Below, piece after piece: positions 8,248 through 18,666 of a stretch of DNA of 64,000 nt (position 1 is its first letter; each line of letters opens with the position of its first letter). Location: NCBI GenBank assembly GCA_963846925.1, contig CAWJXW010000010.1, positions 186,001 to 250,000 of the forward strand. The letters run 5' to 3'. This DNA comes from JAQBQB01 sp963846925. GTDB taxonomy: Bacteria; Gemmatimonadota; Gemmatimonadetes; Gemmatimonadales; Gemmatimonadaceae. The translations under genes were made by a program, and so were the position numbers. The notes under the pieces are model-generated. The model was not told where the DNA came from. It made no database searches and saw nothing but the letters and a program-made list of their open reading frames with translations.

Positions 8248-9557
8248 CAGCCGGCTTTCCGCTTCATCACGATGCGCAGCGGATTGCCCGTGAATCCCCA
8301 GAACGATCGAAAGCCGTTGTGGAGATAGCGGACATAGTGCTCTTCGACGAGGTCCGGCGCGTTGCCGAAGATGGCGATCGTCGGCGGCGCGGTCTCGATC
8401 TGCGTCGCGTAGTTGAGCTTGATCTCATGCCCCGCCGCCTGCGGCGGTTGGCGGCGCGCCAACAGCTCGCTGAGCTTCGCGTTGACCTCGGCCGTCCCGA
8501 TTCGCTTCGCGCGCTCCTGCTCCACCTCGAGCAGCACCTCGAGCACGCGCGTCACGCGCTGGCCGGTGAGCGCCGACGTGAACAGAAACGGAACGAACTT
8601 CAGGAAGGGCGCCTTCTCGCCGGCGGCCGTTTGGTACTTGGCCGCCGCATTGGCGTCCTTGGCGGCGAGATCCCACTTGTTGACGACGACGATCAGCCCA
8701 CGCCCGCTTTCCCACGCGAGGGCGGCGATCTTGAGATCCTGGTTCTGGATCTCGCCCTCCATCGCGTCCACCATGAGGATGCAGATGTCCGCGCGCTCGA
8801 TCGCGCGCCGCGTGCGCAGCGACGAATAGAATTCCACGCCGTCGTCTATTTTGGATTGACGGCGCAGACCGGCCGTGTCGACGAATATGAACTGGCGCCC
8901 GTGATACCGCATCGGTGCGTCGATCGCGTCGCGCGTCGTTCCCGCGGCGTCGTCGACGACGAGGCGCTCCTCGCCGAGCAAGCGGTTCACGAACGACGAC
9001 TTCCCCACGTTGGGCCGGCCGATCACGGCGACACGCAGCGAGTCTTCGGGCTCCGCGGCGACCTGGGGCAGCCGCGCGACGACGGCGTCGAGCAGATCGC
9101 CGGAGTTCTTGCCGTTGATGGCCGACACGGGGAACACTTCGTCGACACCAAGCTGGTAGAACTCGTAGAAATCGGTATCGCGCGGATCGTCCACCTTGTT
9201 CGCCACGAGCAGCCACGGCTTCTGCGAGTTCCGCAGCACCTCGGCGACGTTGAAGTCCGCGGGGTGCAATCCGGCGCGCGCGTCGACGACGAACAGCAGC
9301 AAGTCCGCCTCGCCGATCGCCTCGTCCACCTGGCGCCGGATCTCGACGTCCATCGGCGCGTGCGGGTCGTCGGTGATGCCGCCGGTGTCGACGAGCCAGA
9401 ACCGACGCCCCGCCCAATCCGTCTCGGCGAAGTGCCGGTCGCGCGTCGTGCCGGCTTCGTCGTCGACGATGGCCTTGTCGTCGTCGATGATCCGGTTGAA
9501 CAGCGCCGACTTGCCGACGTTCGGCCGTCCGATGAGCGCGACGACCGGAACGTTCAC
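8247..9557 (-). CDS. der: Ribosome-assembly GTPase Der (EngA)
   Basis: Tandem-GTPase factor for 50S maturation. There are two complete G domains: the first with GRPNVGKSALFN near residue 10 and DTGG, the second with GRPNVGKSSFVN near residue 181, DTAGLRRQ and NKWD. A C-terminal KH-like domain contains GNAPDLVEEHYVRYLHNGFR. 436 residues, the family norm. Start GTG at 9555-9557 overlaps the stop of the DUF512 gene (GTGA). Confidence 0.98.
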   Translation of the reverse strand: MNVPVVALIGRPNVGKSALFNRIIDDDKAIVDDEAGTTRDRHFAETDWAGRRFWLVDTGGITDDPHAPMDVEIRRQVDEAIGEADLLLFVVDARAGLHPADFNVAEVLRNSQKPWLLVANKVDDPRDTDFYEFYQLGVDEVFPVSAINGKNSGDLLDAVVARLPQVAAEPEDSLRVAVIGRPNVGKSSFVNRLLGEERLVVDDAAGTTRDAIDAPMRYHGRQFIFVDTAGLRRQSKIDDGVEFYSSLRTRRAIERADICILMVDAMEGEIQNQDLKIAALAWESGRGLIVVVNKWDLAAKDANAAAKYQTAAGEKAPFLKFVPFLFTSALTGQRVTRVLEVLLEVEQERAKRIGTAEVNAKLSELLARRQPPQAAGHEIKLNYATQIETAPPTIAIFGNAPDLVEEHYVRYLHNGFRSFWGFTGNPLRIVMKRKAG

Positions 9558-10861
9558 GCCGCGACTCCGGTCAGGCGCGGGTCGCGTTCGCGCGCCAACA
9601 CGTCGACGAAGTCGTACGACGGATACACGGGCATCGGGAGCTGTTCACGCAGCGCAATGAACGACTCGTCGTCCAGGAAGACGCCGGAATCGTTGATCGA
9701 CTCCGCGGGAATGAGCGCGAGATCGAGATCGTCGCGCTCGGCCAGCGCCCGGCGAATGTCGGCGCCCACCAGGAGCCCGGCAGTCGTCGTCGTCGGACCG
9801 AAGAGCGAGTTGGTCGCCGTGAGCATCTCGAACGTGCCGCCGGTCGCGGACGCGATCTGCTCGAGCAACTCGGGCATGATCCCCGCCATCGAGACGCCGG
9901 TCACGACGCCGATCCGTTTTCCGTCGAGCCGGGGCAGCTCGCCCAATCCCTCGCGCAGACGCTGTCGCAGCGAGGCCACCGAGCCGACGCCGTTCTCGAT
10001 CTGCGGGAAATCGCCGTAGTAGTCGGCGGACGGGAGGTCGCGCTCGGCGAGGAGATACAGCTCGTCGGAGCCGTAGACCCACGCGTGCCCGAGGTCCGGT
10101 CGCTCGATGCGGGAGCGATCGGCCCACGCTCCGACCGCCGCGAGCAGCGTGCGTGCGTTGTCGCGGTCCATCGGCTTGCCGGTGTACAGATGCGAAAACT
10201 GGGTGAGGCCGACCGGAACGACGGCGACCGAGAGAACGGCGTCGCCGAGGGCCCACAGATCGCTGAGGGATTCCTCGAGCACTTCTCCGTCGTTGAGGCC
10301 GGGCACGATCACCATCTGGCAGTGAAACTGGATGCCGCCGTCGGCGAGGCGCGTGAGCTGCTCGACGATGTTCGGGACGCGCGGGTTGTTGAGAAGAACT
10401 TTGCGTGCTTCCCAAGGCGTCGCGTGAACCGAGATGTAGAGCGGCGACAGCCGGTACTCGACGATGCGCGCGAAGTCCCGGTCCTTGAGGTTCGAGAGCG
10501 TCGCGAAGTTGCCGTAGGCGAAGGACAGCCGATAGTCGTCGTCGCGGACGTAGAGCGGCTTGCGGAGTCCCTTCGGAAGCCCCTCGATGAAGCAGAACTC
10601 GCAGCGGTTGGCGCAGCGCCGGATGGTCGGCGGCTCGAGCTCGACGCCGAGCGATTCGCCGTCGGGACGGTCGACCTCGTAGACGACGGCCTCGCCGCCC
10701 GGCTCGCGGGCCTCGATCACCAACTCGTCGTCAGCGGTGAGGAATTCCCAGTCGAGGAAATCGGCCAGCTCGCGGCCATTCACCGTCAACAGTTCCGTAC
10801 CGGGCGCGATCCCGAGCTCGCTGGCGATGCTTCCCGCCTGAACAGCTTTTACGCGAACCAT
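9554..10861 (-). CDS. DUF512 radical-SAM/PDZ protein
   Basis: 435 residues. A PDZ-like N-terminus (AVQAGSIASELGIAPGTELL, then TVNG) is followed by an atypical iron-sulfur motif Cys83-x3-Cys87-x2-Cys90 (CANRCEFC), a radical-SAM-like barrel, and a C-terminal DUF512 domain. The family is conserved in many anaerobes and some aerobes and is often adjacent to der, as here, where its stop overlaps the der start. No reaction is established to my knowledge; a role tied to ribosome assembly or RNA modification is inference from context. The ATG at 10859-10861 is chosen because it begins directly at the PDZ domain; an upstream in-frame start adds a poor 24-residue extension. Confidence 0.85.
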   Translation of the reverse strand: MVRVKAVQAGSIASELGIAPGTELLTVNGRELADFLDWEFLTADDELVIEAREPGGEAVVYEVDRPDGESLGVELEPPTIRRCANRCEFCFIEGLPKGLRKPLYVRDDDYRLSFAYGNFATLSNLKDRDFARIVEYRLSPLYISVHATPWEARKVLLNNPRVPNIVEQLTRLADGGIQFHCQMVIVPGLNDGEVLEESLSDLWALGDAVLSVAVVPVGLTQFSHLYTGKPMDRDNARTLLAAVGAWADRSRIERPDLGHAWVYGSDELYLLAERDLPSADYYGDFPQIENGVGSVASLRQRLREGLGELPRLDGKRIGVVTGVSMAGIMPELLEQIASATGGTFEMLTATNSLFGPTTTTAGLLVGADIRRALAERDDLDLALIPAESINDSGVFLDDESFIALREQLPMPVYPSYDFVDVLARERDPRLTGVAA

Positions 10862-11025
10862 GCGAGCTGCCTTGAGCGACGAAGCGGGAGGGTAAGAACG
10901 GCGAGTGAGCGGCGGTGTGAACAGCTCATGCAATGTAGGAGATCAACGGCCCGAAAACAAGCAAAACAATTGACTTGCACGCGGCACCTCCAGCCCGTTA
11001 TGCGGTGGCAGCTGGCCGCAAAACG

Positions 11026-11057
11026 ACAGCGCGCCCGCGACATAGCGGGCGCGCTGT
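11026..11057 (-). terminator. Intrinsic terminator after the secreted TPR gene
   Basis: A perfect 13-bp stem (ACAGCGCGCCCGC / GCGGGCGCGCTGT) with a 6-base loop lies 22 bp past the stop of the TPR gene and is followed on the minus strand by CGTTTTG. The rest of 10862-11079 contains no gene I can support; it holds the upstream region of the DUF512-der operon. Confidence 0.8.
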
Positions 11058-11079
11058 ACGAACAGAACACTGAGAGAGA

Positions 11080-12693
11080 TCAGTTCAACGGCGCGTAGCG
11101 GAAGGCGACGATCCCCGCCCCGGTGCCGGTCGCCTTGAAGTTCGCGCGCTCGTGCGGCGCCACCGGCCCGACCGAGACGTCCTGCGTCGTCACGGCGTTC
11201 CCGGCCTTGTCGACGAACTCGAGTTTGATGGTGTACGTCTTCGCGGCATCCGAGTTGTTCGTCACCGATCCGCCCAACGTCGTCTTGCCGTCGGCCGCGG
11301 TCGTGAACTCGGTAAACGTCACGCGGACGGGAAGCGCCATCGCCGTCTGGTACTTCAACGCCGAGTCGATCGCGCTCTTCGACGAATCCCCATACGCTTT
11401 GATCAGCGGGTTCACCTTCGCCGCCGAGTCGATGTTGGCCTTCACGACGCTCGCGACCTTCGACTTGTTGGCCCGGTCGCCGTAGACCTTGGCCTTCGCC
11501 TCGTAGTCCTTCTGCTTCACGTCGTAGCCCTTCTTGATGCTGCCGTACCCGACGGCCAGGAGCTGGAAGTTGTCCGGGTTGTCCGGATCCACCTTGACGA
11601 GCGTGGTGGCCGTCTCGATGCCCTTGGTGAAATTGCTGTCGAGGAGATACAGACGGCTCAGGTTGTACAGCACGTCGCGGTGGATAGGGATTCACCGCGC
11701 GGGCCGCCTCGAACAGCTTGATCGCGTCCTTGCTCTGCTGCGCCTTGGCGGCCGTAACGGCGGCCATCATGAGCGAGTTGTATGAGAAGGCGCCCGGGTT
11801 CGCGAGTTGGTCCGAGTACGAGCCCTTGATCGCGGCGGAGTCGCCGGCGAGCATCGCGAGCCGAGCCTGACCGGCTGCGCGCGTTGTCCGCGTACTTGGT
11901 GCCCGGATCCTTCGCGAGTTGCTCGTACGCCGACTTCGCCTCGGCGATGTACGCGGCCTTGTCGGCGCCCTGGGCGTTGTCGGCCTGATCGGAGGCGTAG
12001 TTGCCGAGATAGGCCAGCAACTGGCGCTTCGTGTCGGCCATCGACGAATCCTTGGCAGCCCCGATCGCCAGCTTGAACTGGGCGATTGCCTCCTTCGGCT
12101 GATTGCTCTTCATCGCGGCCTGCGCGAGGACGTTGTAGCCGTAGGGCGCGTTCTTCGAGAGCTGAATCGACCGCTTGGCCAGCACGACCGCGGAGTCCAT
12201 CTGCCCGGCGTTCGCCAGATCGTTCGCCTGGTTCACGAGATCGACCCACGGCTTCTGCTGCCTGTAGGACGCCGTCTGCGAAGCACACTCGGGGTTCGCT
12301 GTCTCGACGACGGTGAACGCCGAGTCGATACCGGCGACGAGGTCGAACGAGGCCGCCGTATCCGTCACGAAGCCCACGGCGCCGCGCGTCGTCTTGCCAC
12401 TCGCCATCTTGGGCTGCGCCATCCAGAGCACGTAGGTCTTCCCGAGGACCATGGCGCGTCCCGACGGGATTCTTCTTCAAGTCGCCTTCCTGCAGCAACT
12501 TCACGGCATCACGCAGCCGTGCCGGCTGGTCTTCTGGCTTGGCCGAAGAGGCCGTCTGGATGTCGAGATAGGCGCGCGCAACCTGGTTGGGCGAGCCCTC
12601 GTCGACCTCGCAGGCCTTCTGCTGTGCCGAGGCGGCAACGGAAGCCCCGGCGAGCATGAGCGCGGGCAAGAGCGTTTTTCCCAGACCGTACAT
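11080..12693 (-). CDS. Secreted TPR-repeat protein (three apparent frameshifts)
   Basis: An exported protein of about 536 residues once corrected. It begins with a signal peptide (LLPALMLAGASVAASAQQ) behind a good ribosome site (AGGAGAG). The middle carries TPR-like repeats (QMDSAVVLAKRSIQLSKNAP, NQPKEAIAQFKLAIG) and the end is a beta-rich domain with TFTEFTTAADGKTTLGGSVT. The frame breaks at about 12459 (extra base), 11868-11875 (extra base) and 11679-11680 (extra G in GG); removing these gives PVGRAMVLGKT, ARSRQARLAMLAG and NPYHRDVLYNLSRL. Three breaks in one gene could mean real decay, but each fix is a single base and the segments join naturally. The function is unknown; a periplasmic scaffold is plausible. 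Confidence 0.7.
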
Positions 12694-12754
12694 CGTTGTC
12701 TCTCCTGAGTGTCCTTGTAGTTCAGGTGGGTAGAACACCACCGGGATCCCTACC

Positions 12755-13961
12755 CTAAGCGTCAGCGAGCCGTTCCGCCTCAGCGGCGGCCAGCCTGAAA
12801 ATATCCTGTAGCGGTCTGCCCGTCGCCAGTGCGACGTGCTGAACGTCGGCGAACTCCGGTTTCGTCCGCCGGCGACCATCGGGCAGCGTGACGCGCTTCG
12901 CCGACAGCTCATGGCCGAGCACGGTGATGTGGATCACGTCGCGCGCGAAGCGCGCGACGGAGCACCTCGCGGCGGCGCACGCCTATCGTCGTCGTCTCGA
13001 CGAGCAACAGCTCCTCGAGGCGGGATGCCACGCCAGGACGGCACAGGAGCTCGACACGCACCGCCGGCCGGCCGTGCTTCGTCGTCTCGGCGAGCAGCAC
13101 GACGTCCAGCGCGCCGGCGTCGCGCGCGCGTTCGACGATCGGCGCCAGATACTCCGGGCTCATGTCGTCGACGTCGCACACGAGCTCGACGAGCGACTCG
13201 CGCGAATCCGCTGAGCCGTTGGTCCCCGCCACGATCGCCAGGTCGTGCGTGTCGGCGAGGATGACGCGCAACGCATTCGCGCGATCGCGGAACTCCTTCG
13301 TTCCTGCCCCGTACCCGCTCGCCCGCGGCACGTACGCGGCGGGCGGCGCGCCCTGCGAGAGGATGCGCACGAGCGCCGCGCCAGTCGGCGTCACCAACTC
13401 GCCTGAGCCCTCCGGCCCCGGAGAGACCGGCAGCCCCTCGAGCAGCTTCAGCGTCGCCGGCGCAGGCACCGGCAGGACACCGTGCGCGGCGCGCACGGTG
13501 CCGTCGCCAAGCGCGATGGGACCGCAATACACCGCTTCCACGCCGAGGAGGTCGAGCCCCCAGATCGTGCCGACGACGTCCAGAATCGCGTCGACGGCGC
13601 CGACCTCGTGCAAGTGCACCTTCTCGATCGGCACGCCGTGAATCTCACCCTCGACCGTCGCGATGGCGGTGAACACGCGATCGGCGAGTTGCTTGACCTT
13701 CGGCGGAGCGGCCGTTTTCTCGACGAGCGATCGGATGTGGTGGATGTGCCGACCGTGCGGCTGCGGCGGGATCTCGAAGTCCACCTTCGCGCAGGAAATC
13801 TCGCCGCGACGCACGTCGCGAATCGTCACTCGCACACCGTCGAGCCCCAGCACGTCCGGCAGCGACGTCAACCACTCGCGCTCCAGTCCCAATTGGACGA
13901 GAGCGCCGAGCGCCATGTCGCCGGCGATGCCGCTGAATGGATCGAAGATCGCGACGCGCAT
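12755..13961 (-). CDS. larC: LarC-type nickel pincer cofactor enzyme (apparent frameshift)
   Basis: LarC (DUF111) inserts nickel into the pyridinium dithiocarboxylate mononucleotide cofactor of lactate racemase-type enzymes. N-terminal FDPFSGIAGDMALGALVQLG, the histidine-rich PHGRHIHHIRSLVE and HLHEVGAVDAILDVVG, and SPEYLAPIVERARDAGALDV are typical. The main frame runs out after REVLRRA; a one-base shift near 12958-12963 continues as VARFARDVIHITVLG to the stop at 12755, giving 401 residues, the family length. LarC in Lactiplantibacillus is made by recoding of two frames, but the site here is much nearer the C-terminus. No larA, larB or larE is in the window, so the client enzyme is unknown. 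Confidence 0.85.
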
Positions 13962-13968
13962 CAGAATG

Positions 13969-15115
13969 TCAGAACCGGTACGAGGCGCCGCTGCCCGTAT
14001 TGAACACCAGCACCTCGGCGTCGCGCGGAATTCGATTGGCGGCGACCAGCTCGCGCGTCACCGCCAACGCGCACCCTCCTTCCGGCGCGGTGTCGACACC
14101 GCTGGCGCGCGACAGCTCGAGCGTCGCGCCGCGAATCGCGTCCTCGCTCACCGCGTGCGCGTCGCCCTTGCTCTCGTACAGCGCGCGGAGGATGAGCCGG
14201 TCGCCGAGCGGGCCGGGCACGCGCAGGCCGCTGGCGTGCGTCGTCGGATTCTCCCACGGCGTCGCATGGTCGGCGCCGGCGCAGAAGGCACGGACCATCG
14301 GGGCACAGCCGTCGGCTTGCGCGACGATCATGTGCGGCAGCGCCTCGTCCTTCGCCAGCCAACCGCCGCGCTGCATTTCACCGAACACCTTCCACATCCC
14401 GATCAAGCCGGTGCCGCCACCCGTCGGATAGATGATGTGCGTCGGCAGGCGCCAGCCGAGTTGCTCGGCGAGCTCTATGCCCATCGTCTTCTTTCCCTCG
14501 ATGCGGTACGGCTCGCGCAGCGTCGAGACGTCGAAGAAGCCGCTCTCCGCCGCGAACGCGCGCGCCTGCTTTCCCGCATCGCCGATGTGCCCCTTCACCA
14601 GCTGAAGGTCGGCGCCGAGCGCGCGGATCGTGTCGAGAATCGGTTTTGGCGTCGTATCCGGCGCGTAGACGCGCACGGGCAATCCGGCCGCGGCGGCGTA
14701 CGCACTGAGCGCGGCGCCGGCGTTCCCCGCCGTGGGCACGACGAATCCCGGTACGCCCGAGCCGCGCGCCCGTGTGACGGCCGCGCTCATCCCGCGCGCC
14801 TTGAACGACGCGGTCGGATTGAGCCCCTCGTCCTTGACCCAGAGCCGCGCCACGCCGATCTCGCGCGCGAGCTTGGGCAAGCTCGTGCATCGGCGTGAGG
14901 CCTTCGCCGAGCGAGACCGGCTCCTCGCCGGCTTCGAGCGGCATCACGGGGGCGTAGCGCCACATGTCCCAGCGCGCGGTCATCGCGTCGCGGGGCGGCA
15001 TGGGCGAATCGTAGATGACGAGGAAGGGCTGCCCGCACTTGGGGCAGACGGTCGCGCGCGCGCTTCCCTGCTCGTGCGTCGCGCACGACGAACATTCGAG
15101 ATGCCAGGTGCTCAC
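13969..15115 (-). CDS. thrC: Threonine synthase (apparent 1-bp insertion)
   Basis: PLP enzyme converting O-phosphohomoserine to threonine. It begins with a zinc-ribbon (LECSSCATHEQGS, CPKCGQPF), as in the ~400-residue class. The PLP lysine lies in LNPTASFKARGMSAAV and the phosphate-binding glycines in YPTGGGTGLIGMWKVFGEM. The frame breaks at the AA of 14879-14880: deleting one base turns HELAQARA into HELPKLAREIGVARLWVKDEG. The corrected length is 381 residues. Start GTG at 15113-15115 overlaps the uvrC stop. A threonine-synthase-like paralogue acting on another substrate cannot be excluded from sequence alone. Confidence 0.85.
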
Positions 15116-17026
15116 GTGATGTCGGACGAGTTGTCGGCGGTGTGGGAGACTGCCTGAGATTCGGAATGATCCTGCTCTGCTTCGGCCGTCGGCGCCTCGA
15201 CTGGAGCGGCGGTCGGCGAACTGCGCTGCAACGCTTCGACGATGCGGTCGGCCGTCTTGCGGCCGAAGCCAGGGAGCGCGGCGATCGCTTCCGGAGACGC
15301 GTCGCGAACTCCCTGCAGACTGCCGAACGCCTCGAGGAGCTGGCGTCGCTTCGCTTCGCCGATGCCCGGCACCCGCAGCAACTCCGACGTCATCGTACGC
15401 AGCGAACGACGCTTCCGCTGGAACGTGATCGCGAAACGATGCGCCTCGTCGCGGGCTTGCTGAAGCACGCGAAGCGCCGGCGACCGCCGCGGCAGCCGAA
15501 GCGGATCGGGACGGCCCAGGAGAAAGAGCTCTTCCTCGCGTTTGGCGAGGCTGACGATCGGCATCGCGCCGAGCGAGAGCGACTCCAGCGCCGCCGCGGC
15601 CGCGTTGAGCTGACCCTTGCCCCCGTCGATCAACACGAGATCTGGGAGCGGCACGATCCTCTTCGAGCCGGCGCGTGAAATAGCGCTTCACGACCTCGTG
15701 CATCGACGCAAAATCGTCGATCCCCTCGACCGTCTTCACCTTGAACTTGCGATACTCCGCGCGATACGGCCGCCCGTTCTGAAACCAGATGCACGACGCG
15801 ACGGTGTCGGTGCCCTGCGCGTGCGAGATGTCGAAGCAGACGATCGCGCGCGGCACTTTCTGCAGGCCGAGGGCACGCTGTAACTCGTAAATCGGATCGC
15901 CGGCACGCTCCTCGGCTTCTTCGCCGGTGAGGCGAAGCTCCTCGAGCAGGTGGCGGGCGTTCTGGACCGCGAGGTCGACCAGCTCGCGGCGCGGTCCGCG
16001 CTGCGGCGCGATGATCTTCGTGTGCTCGAGCGATACCTCGACGAGCTCGCGTTCGTCGGGGTCGAACGGGACGAGGAGCTCCGCCGCGCGGTCGTCGAGC
16101 CGCAGATAGCTGCCCGCGAGGTACAGCTCGAGGGCCGCCGCGTCGGTTTCCCCTTCGATGTTCTCGAGAAACTGCTGTTCGCGCGCGAGCAGCTTGCCGC
16201 CGCGGATTCGCATCAGCGCGATCGCCGCGTCGTCGCCGTCACGCGCATAGCCCAACACGTCACGGTCGCCGCCGTCGATCGACAGCACGACCGTCGGCTC
16301 GGCCATCGACTCGAGGTGGTGAAGCGCGTCGCGCAGCTCGGCGGCCCCTTCGAAGTCGAGCGACGCCGCTGCTTCGTCCATCCGCCGCCGGACCCGGCGG
16401 GCGACTTCATCCGTCCGCCCCTCGAGGAAGACCAGCACCTCGTCGATCATCGCCGCGTACTCGGTTTGCGTCTGTGCCAGGATGCACGGCGCCTTGCAGC
16501 GATGGATGTAGTAGTCGAGGCATGGCCGCTCCGGCATCTGCTTCGGCATGTCGTAGTTGCACGAGCGCACCGTGAACAGACGCTTCACGACATTGAGCGC
16601 GCGGCGCATCGCGCCGACGTCCGTGTACGGGCCGAAGTACTGGCTCCCGTCGTCGATCAGCCGGCGCGTGACCAGCACGCGCGGGAACGGCTCGGCGACC
16701 GTGACCTTGATGTACGGGTACGACTTGTCGTCGCGCAGCGCGATGTTGTACTTCGGCCGATGCTCCTTGATGAGATTGGCCTCGAGGATCAGCGCGTGCG
16801 CCTCGCTCGGCACCACGATCGTATCGAGGTCCGCCGCGGCGATCATCAGCGCCTGCGTCTTGACGCTCCCGGCGTGGTCGGCGGCGACGTAGTTGCGCAC
16901 GCGCGACCGCAGCCGCTTGGCCTTCCCGACGTACAGAACCGTCCCGTCCGCGTCGCGCCAGAGATACACGCCGGGCGACTCGGGCAGGTACGCGATCTTG
17001 TCGAGAACGGACTCCTTCAGAGCCAT
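15112..17026 (-). CDS. uvrC: Excinuclease ABC subunit UvrC (apparent 1-bp indel)
   Basis: Nuclease of nucleotide excision repair making the dual incision. The N-terminal GIY-YIG domain (GVYLWRDADGTVLYVGKAKR), the UVR motif for UvrB contact (ASLDFEGAAELRDALHHLES), the RNase H-like domain (VCFDISHAQGTD, VLIDGGKGQLN) and C-terminal helix-hairpin-helix repeats (LLRVPGIGEAKRRQLLEAFG, ALPGFGRKTADRI) are all present. The frame breaks at about 15651-15661, after RRLEED: removing one base gives VPLPDLVLIDGG. The corrected protein is 637 residues, normal for UvrC, and its stop overlaps the thrC start. An extended open frame in the same region that runs into thrC is an artefact of these indels. Confidence 0.92.
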
Positions 17027-17034
17027 GCCGAAAA

Positions 17035-18666
17035 TTACCCTCGGCGCGAGCCCCTCCGCAGACGCCGAAGCGCGCTGCGAGCTTCCGGAACGCCCAGGGC
17101 GACGGTCGCGGCCAAGTAGACGACCCCATAGACCAGGAGCACGAGCGCGCGCGTCACGAAGGTCGAGGCTCCCAAACCGTAGATGCGCATCGCCCAGCCG
17201 GCCGCAGCCGCCGCGAGTGCCGCACCCCACAGGGTTCCAACGAACCCGGCTGTCAATCCGGTGACGCCGATCCGCTGATTGAGCCGGCTTCTGAGCAGCG
17301 TGAACTCCACCCAGCCCGCGATGCCGGCCGACGAGGTCAACCCCGCGGCACCCCAATGCTGGTCGATTCCGAGCAGCCGCGGACCCTCGAATGCGAAGAG
17401 CGCGCCGAGGATCGTGGTCAGGGCAACTCGCACCAGCGCAAACCGCAGCGGCGTGCGCGTGTCGTGCAGCGCGTAGTACGTCGCCGAGTAAAGCCGCCCG
17501 AGGGTCGACGCGAGCAGGCCGACGGCCGAGCCGGCGAGAATTCCCCACGCGTACCTCGACTCCGTCGCCGTGAAACGGCCGCCGTTCTGGAAGAGCAGCG
17601 CCGCGATCACGTCGCCGAGCGCGAGAAACGCCATCGCGGATGGAATCACGAAGTACGCGATTTGCCGAAGGCCGCTGCCGATCCGCGCGCGCAGCTGCGC
17701 CGCGATCTGTTCCTCGCTCCCGACCGTGCGCGACATCTCCGGCAATTCGGCCGCCGAGACCGCCATGCCGAAAAGGCTGACCGGCAGGAGGTAGATCGTC
17801 TGCGCGTAGCTCAACGTCGCGACGACGCCGCCGGGAAGAAAGCTCGCCAGCCATTGATCGATGTAGCCGCTGATCTGAACGACGCCGCGGCTCGTCAACA
17901 CCGGGGCGAAGTTCTTCGACACACGCTGCACTTCCGCCGACTTCGTCTCGAGCGACACACGCAACGGGCGGGTGAGCGCGACCGCCGTCGGGAGCTGGAC
18001 GAGGAACTGCAGCAGCGCGCCGGCTACCGAGGCCCAGGCGAGAATCACCGCCAGATCCACCGGACCGCGCCTCGGACCGAATCCCACGAGCGCCGCGATC
18101 ATCGCCACGTTCCAGAGAATCGGCGCCGCGTAGGAGATCAGAAACCTCCGATGGCTGTTGAGAATCCCGAGACACCACGAGGCGACGACGAAAATCCCGG
18201 CGCCTGGAAAGAGAATCCGCACCAGAGTAATCGTGAGCGCGCGACGTTCGGGGTCGAACCCCGGGGCGATGAGCGGAATGAGCCACGGCGTGATGAGAAC
18301 GCCGACCAGCACCGCGACCGCGACGACGACCGACAGAAGGCCCAGAATCGCGCCCGCCAGCTTGCCGGCGTCTTCCTCTCTGCCTTCCTCGAGGAGGCGC
18401 GAATAGACCGGAATGAACGACGCCGAGAGCGCGCCTTCGCCGAACAGGTTGTTGAGAATGTTCGGAATCTTGAACGCGGCCGTGAACGCGTCGGCGGCGA
18501 GGCTCGCGCCAAGGAAGTGCGCCATCAGCATCTGTCGTGCGAGGCCGAACACGCGCGACAGCAGGATTCCCGTCGCGACGATGGTGGCTGCACCGCCGGA
18601 GCGGCGGGGAGGTGTCGGTGGAGGCACGCTCGCGTCGCTCGTCGAACCGCGAGCCGTCGCGGTCAT
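17035..18666 (-). CDS. murJ: Lipid II flippase MurJ
   Basis: Polytopic MATE-like inner-membrane protein (543 residues, about 14 hydrophobic segments) that flips lipid II for peptidoglycan synthesis. Signature parts are SRVFGLARQMLMAHFLGAS near the N-terminus, NLFGEGALSASFIPVYSRL, and YYALHDTRTPLRFALVRV. A short Ser/Pro-rich N-terminal extension precedes the first helix. The ATG at 18664-18666 overlaps the bshC stop (ATGA). It ends 8 bp before the uvrC start. Confidence 0.96.
   Translation of the reverse strand: MTATARGSTSDASVPPPTPPRRSGGAATIVATGILLSRVFGLARQMLMAHFLGASLAADAFTAAFKIPNILNNLFGEGALSASFIPVYSRLLEEGREEDAGKLAGAILGLLSVVVAVAVLVGVLITPWLIPLIAPGFDPERRALTITLVRILFPGAGIFVVASWCLGILNSHRRFLISYAAPILWNVAMIAALVGFGPRRGPVDLAVILAWASVAGALLQFLVQLPTAVALTRPLRVSLETKSAEVQRVSKNFAPVLTSRGVVQISGYIDQWLASFLPGGVVATLSYAQTIYLLPVSLFGMAVSAAELPEMSRTVGSEEQIAAQLRARIGSGLRQIAYFVIPSAMAFLALGDVIAALLFQNGGRFTATESRYAWGILAGSAVGLLASTLGRLYSATYYALHDTRTPLRFALVRVALTTILGALFAFEGPRLLGIDQHWGAAGLTSSAGIAGWVEFTLLRSRLNQRIGVTGLTAGFVGTLWGAALAAAAAGWAMRIYGLGASTFVTRALVLLVYGVVYLAATVALGVPEARSALRRLRRGSRRG

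Noticed and set aside
14378..18286. A 1302-codon open frame spanning murJ, uvrC and thrC
   Set aside because: It is uvrC in the middle, flanked by out-of-frame translations of murJ and thrC. Single-base indels in uvrC and thrC let the frame stay open; GC-rich DNA has few stop codons.
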